Source: Solirubrobacter deserti (GTDB taxonomy: Bacteria > Actinomycetota > Thermoleophilia > Solirubrobacterales > Solirubrobacteraceae). Taken from it: a DNA stretch of 57,985 nucleotides. A program made the translations under genes and the position numbers. Every line of letters starts with the position of its first letter. The stretch's first letter is position 1. Of this stretch, positions 57,281 to 57,985 are shown piece by piece. Location: contig NZ_JAPCID010000051.1 of the NCBI RefSeq assembly GCF_027587175.1, positions 1 to 57,985 of the forward strand, read 5' to 3'. The notes below the pieces were generated by a model. The model saw only the letters and a list, made by a program, of their open reading frames with translations. It did not search any database and had not been told where the DNA came from.

Positions 57281-57811
57281 TCAACACGTCCAAATCCATG
57301 GCGTCCGTGTCCACAGCACGAGGGTTATGAACGCGAACGGCGGCACCAGCGCCAGCACCGGGAGAGTGCCGCGCGGCAGCGGCTCCGACCGCTGCCGCGC
57401 CGCTGATCCCGCAATTGCAGACCAGATGAGAAGCGCCAAGACGACGGCCGGCACGACGATGACCGACAGCAGTTGCGACCAGACGTACGCGACGTTCGCC
57501 GGCTGCCAAAGCCAGGTGAGCACCCATGCCAGTCCACTGGTCGCGACGACGCCGAACTTCTTGAGGTCGGCACGCCGCATCACGATCCACGTAGCCGCGA
57601 TGCCATCTGCAATGAGCAGCGGCAGCAGTAAGAAGGGCACGAGTTGCTTCCGATGCAGACTCAGCTCAGCGCCGTTCCATCGGCCGCACCCATTGCCGGA
57701 GGTCTCGGAGACCGGGATGTCCGGCGCCCCGAGCCAGGCGAACATCCCGGCAGCCAGTACGGTCATCCAAGCCAGCGCGAGTCCGCTGCTCCGCAGCTTG
57801 CCGACGCTCAC
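57281..57811 (-). CDS. membrane protein of unknown function
   Basis: 176 aa from GTG 57811 (the frame extends to a GTG at 57868). Five hydrophobic helices are visible: LALAWMTVLAAGMFAW, VPFLLLPLLIADGIAATWIV, GVVATSGLAWVLTWLW, LLSVIVVPAVVLALLIWSAIAG and LPVLALVPPFAFITLVLW. Two Cys lie in the first external loop (GNGCGRW). Base composition is less GC-rich than the rest of the window, consistent with accessory DNA. The 134 bp before it (57147-57280) hold nothing evident. Confidence 0.6.
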   Translation of the reverse strand: MSVGKLRSSGLALAWMTVLAAGMFAWLGAPDIPVSETSGNGCGRWNGAELSLHRKQLVPFLLLPLLIADGIAATWIVMRRADLKKFGVVATSGLAWVLTWLWQPANVAYVWSQLLSVIVVPAVVLALLIWSAIAGSAARQRSEPLPRGTLPVLALVPPFAFITLVLWTRTPWIWTC

Positions 57812-57880
57812 AGCCGGCAGGGTAGGTCCGTCGGCGCAATCGTCCGCTCGGTAAACCGTCCACCGCACCGCTGCACCACC

Positions 57881-57985
57881 ATGGACGCAACAGCGAAGCC
57901 GGCGCCGACAGATGGTTCCTTTTCGACGGTTTCGCTACTTCTCCCCGGTCGCGCTTGCCCTCCGGTTCGGGGTTCGAAGACGTTC
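57881..57985 (+). CDS. possible ORF running off the window end
   Basis: ATG at 57881 opens a frame of 35 codons without stop to the last base (MDATAKPAPTDGSFSTV...). No ribosome site is clear and no family is recognised; it may be chance. Confidence 0.15.
   Translation, partial: MDATAKPAPTDGSFSTVSLLLPGRACPPVRGSKTF

Noticed and set aside
57940-57985. GGTTCGAA-type sequence near the window end as a possible tRNA T-arm or attachment site
   Set aside because: No acceptor or anticodon arm can be folded and it does not match the ssrA 3' end.

Overview
The window is very GC-rich, with many GTG and TTG starts and frequent 4-bp stop/start overlaps (ATGA, GTGA, TTGA). Gene content is actinobacterial: SecA with a SEC-C tail, MmpL/TetR, a CtaG-type oxidase factor, FtsEX and a Replic_Relax-type protein. 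The carotenoid genes and overall style fit best with Thermoleophilia/Solirubrobacterales. That placement is inference from gene content only.

Layout. (1) 1-7.0 kb: carotenoid cluster with a 5'-truncated glycosyltransferase, a PlsY-like acyltransferase, a CrtA-like monooxygenase, CrtD-like desaturase, CruF, CrtB, CrtI and a PAP2 phosphatase. Together they could make an acyclic, hydroxylated, keto, glycosylated and perhaps acylated C40 carotenoid. (2) 7.1-14.1 kb: a ThDP enzyme, a diguanylate cyclase, a MerR-ahcY-ahcY2 operon and a PhzF protein. (3) 14.2-31.9 kb: membrane and housekeeping genes, including ctaG, comF, an EAL/HDOD protein, hpf-secA, LysR-purU, a phospholipase D family protein, prfB with its programmed frameshift, a MarR/cupin divergon, a ComEC-like hydrolase and nadC-nadA. 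A secreted DUF11-type gene at 22.9-25.0 kb is broken by three apparent 1-nt deletions. (4) 31.9-47.2 kb: a calcium-binding secreted protein, a 5'-nucleotidase remnant, an M16 protease, ftsEX, a blue-light LOV-phosphatase/STAS/anti-sigma-kinase module, ctpA, rnr, fdhA, a DUF1800-DUF1501-cupredoxin operon, smpB and a glutathionyl-hydroquinone-reductase-like gene. (5) 47.2-51.9 kb: a 30-residue small ORF, a flavoprotein disulfide reductase, mmpL/tetR and tmRNA (ssrA). (6) 51.9-58.0 kb: accessory DNA beginning at the 3' end of ssrA. It carries an Arg-rich winged-helix protein, a very large composite inverted repeat, a Replic_Relax-like protein, a cluster with DnaA-box-like sites, then a LysR/SDR pair and a membrane protein.

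The order comF - hpf - secA - prfB - ftsE - ftsX - ctpA - rnr - smpB - ssrA resembles the order known in Bacillus, with lineage-specific genes inserted between. The two most promising systems are the LOV-PP2C/STAS/HATPase partner-switching module (36.4-38.8 kb) and the plasmid-like replication or mobilisation module downstream of ssrA (52.3-55.2 kb). No CRISPR array, rRNA gene, ordinary tRNA gene or insertion sequence was recognised.
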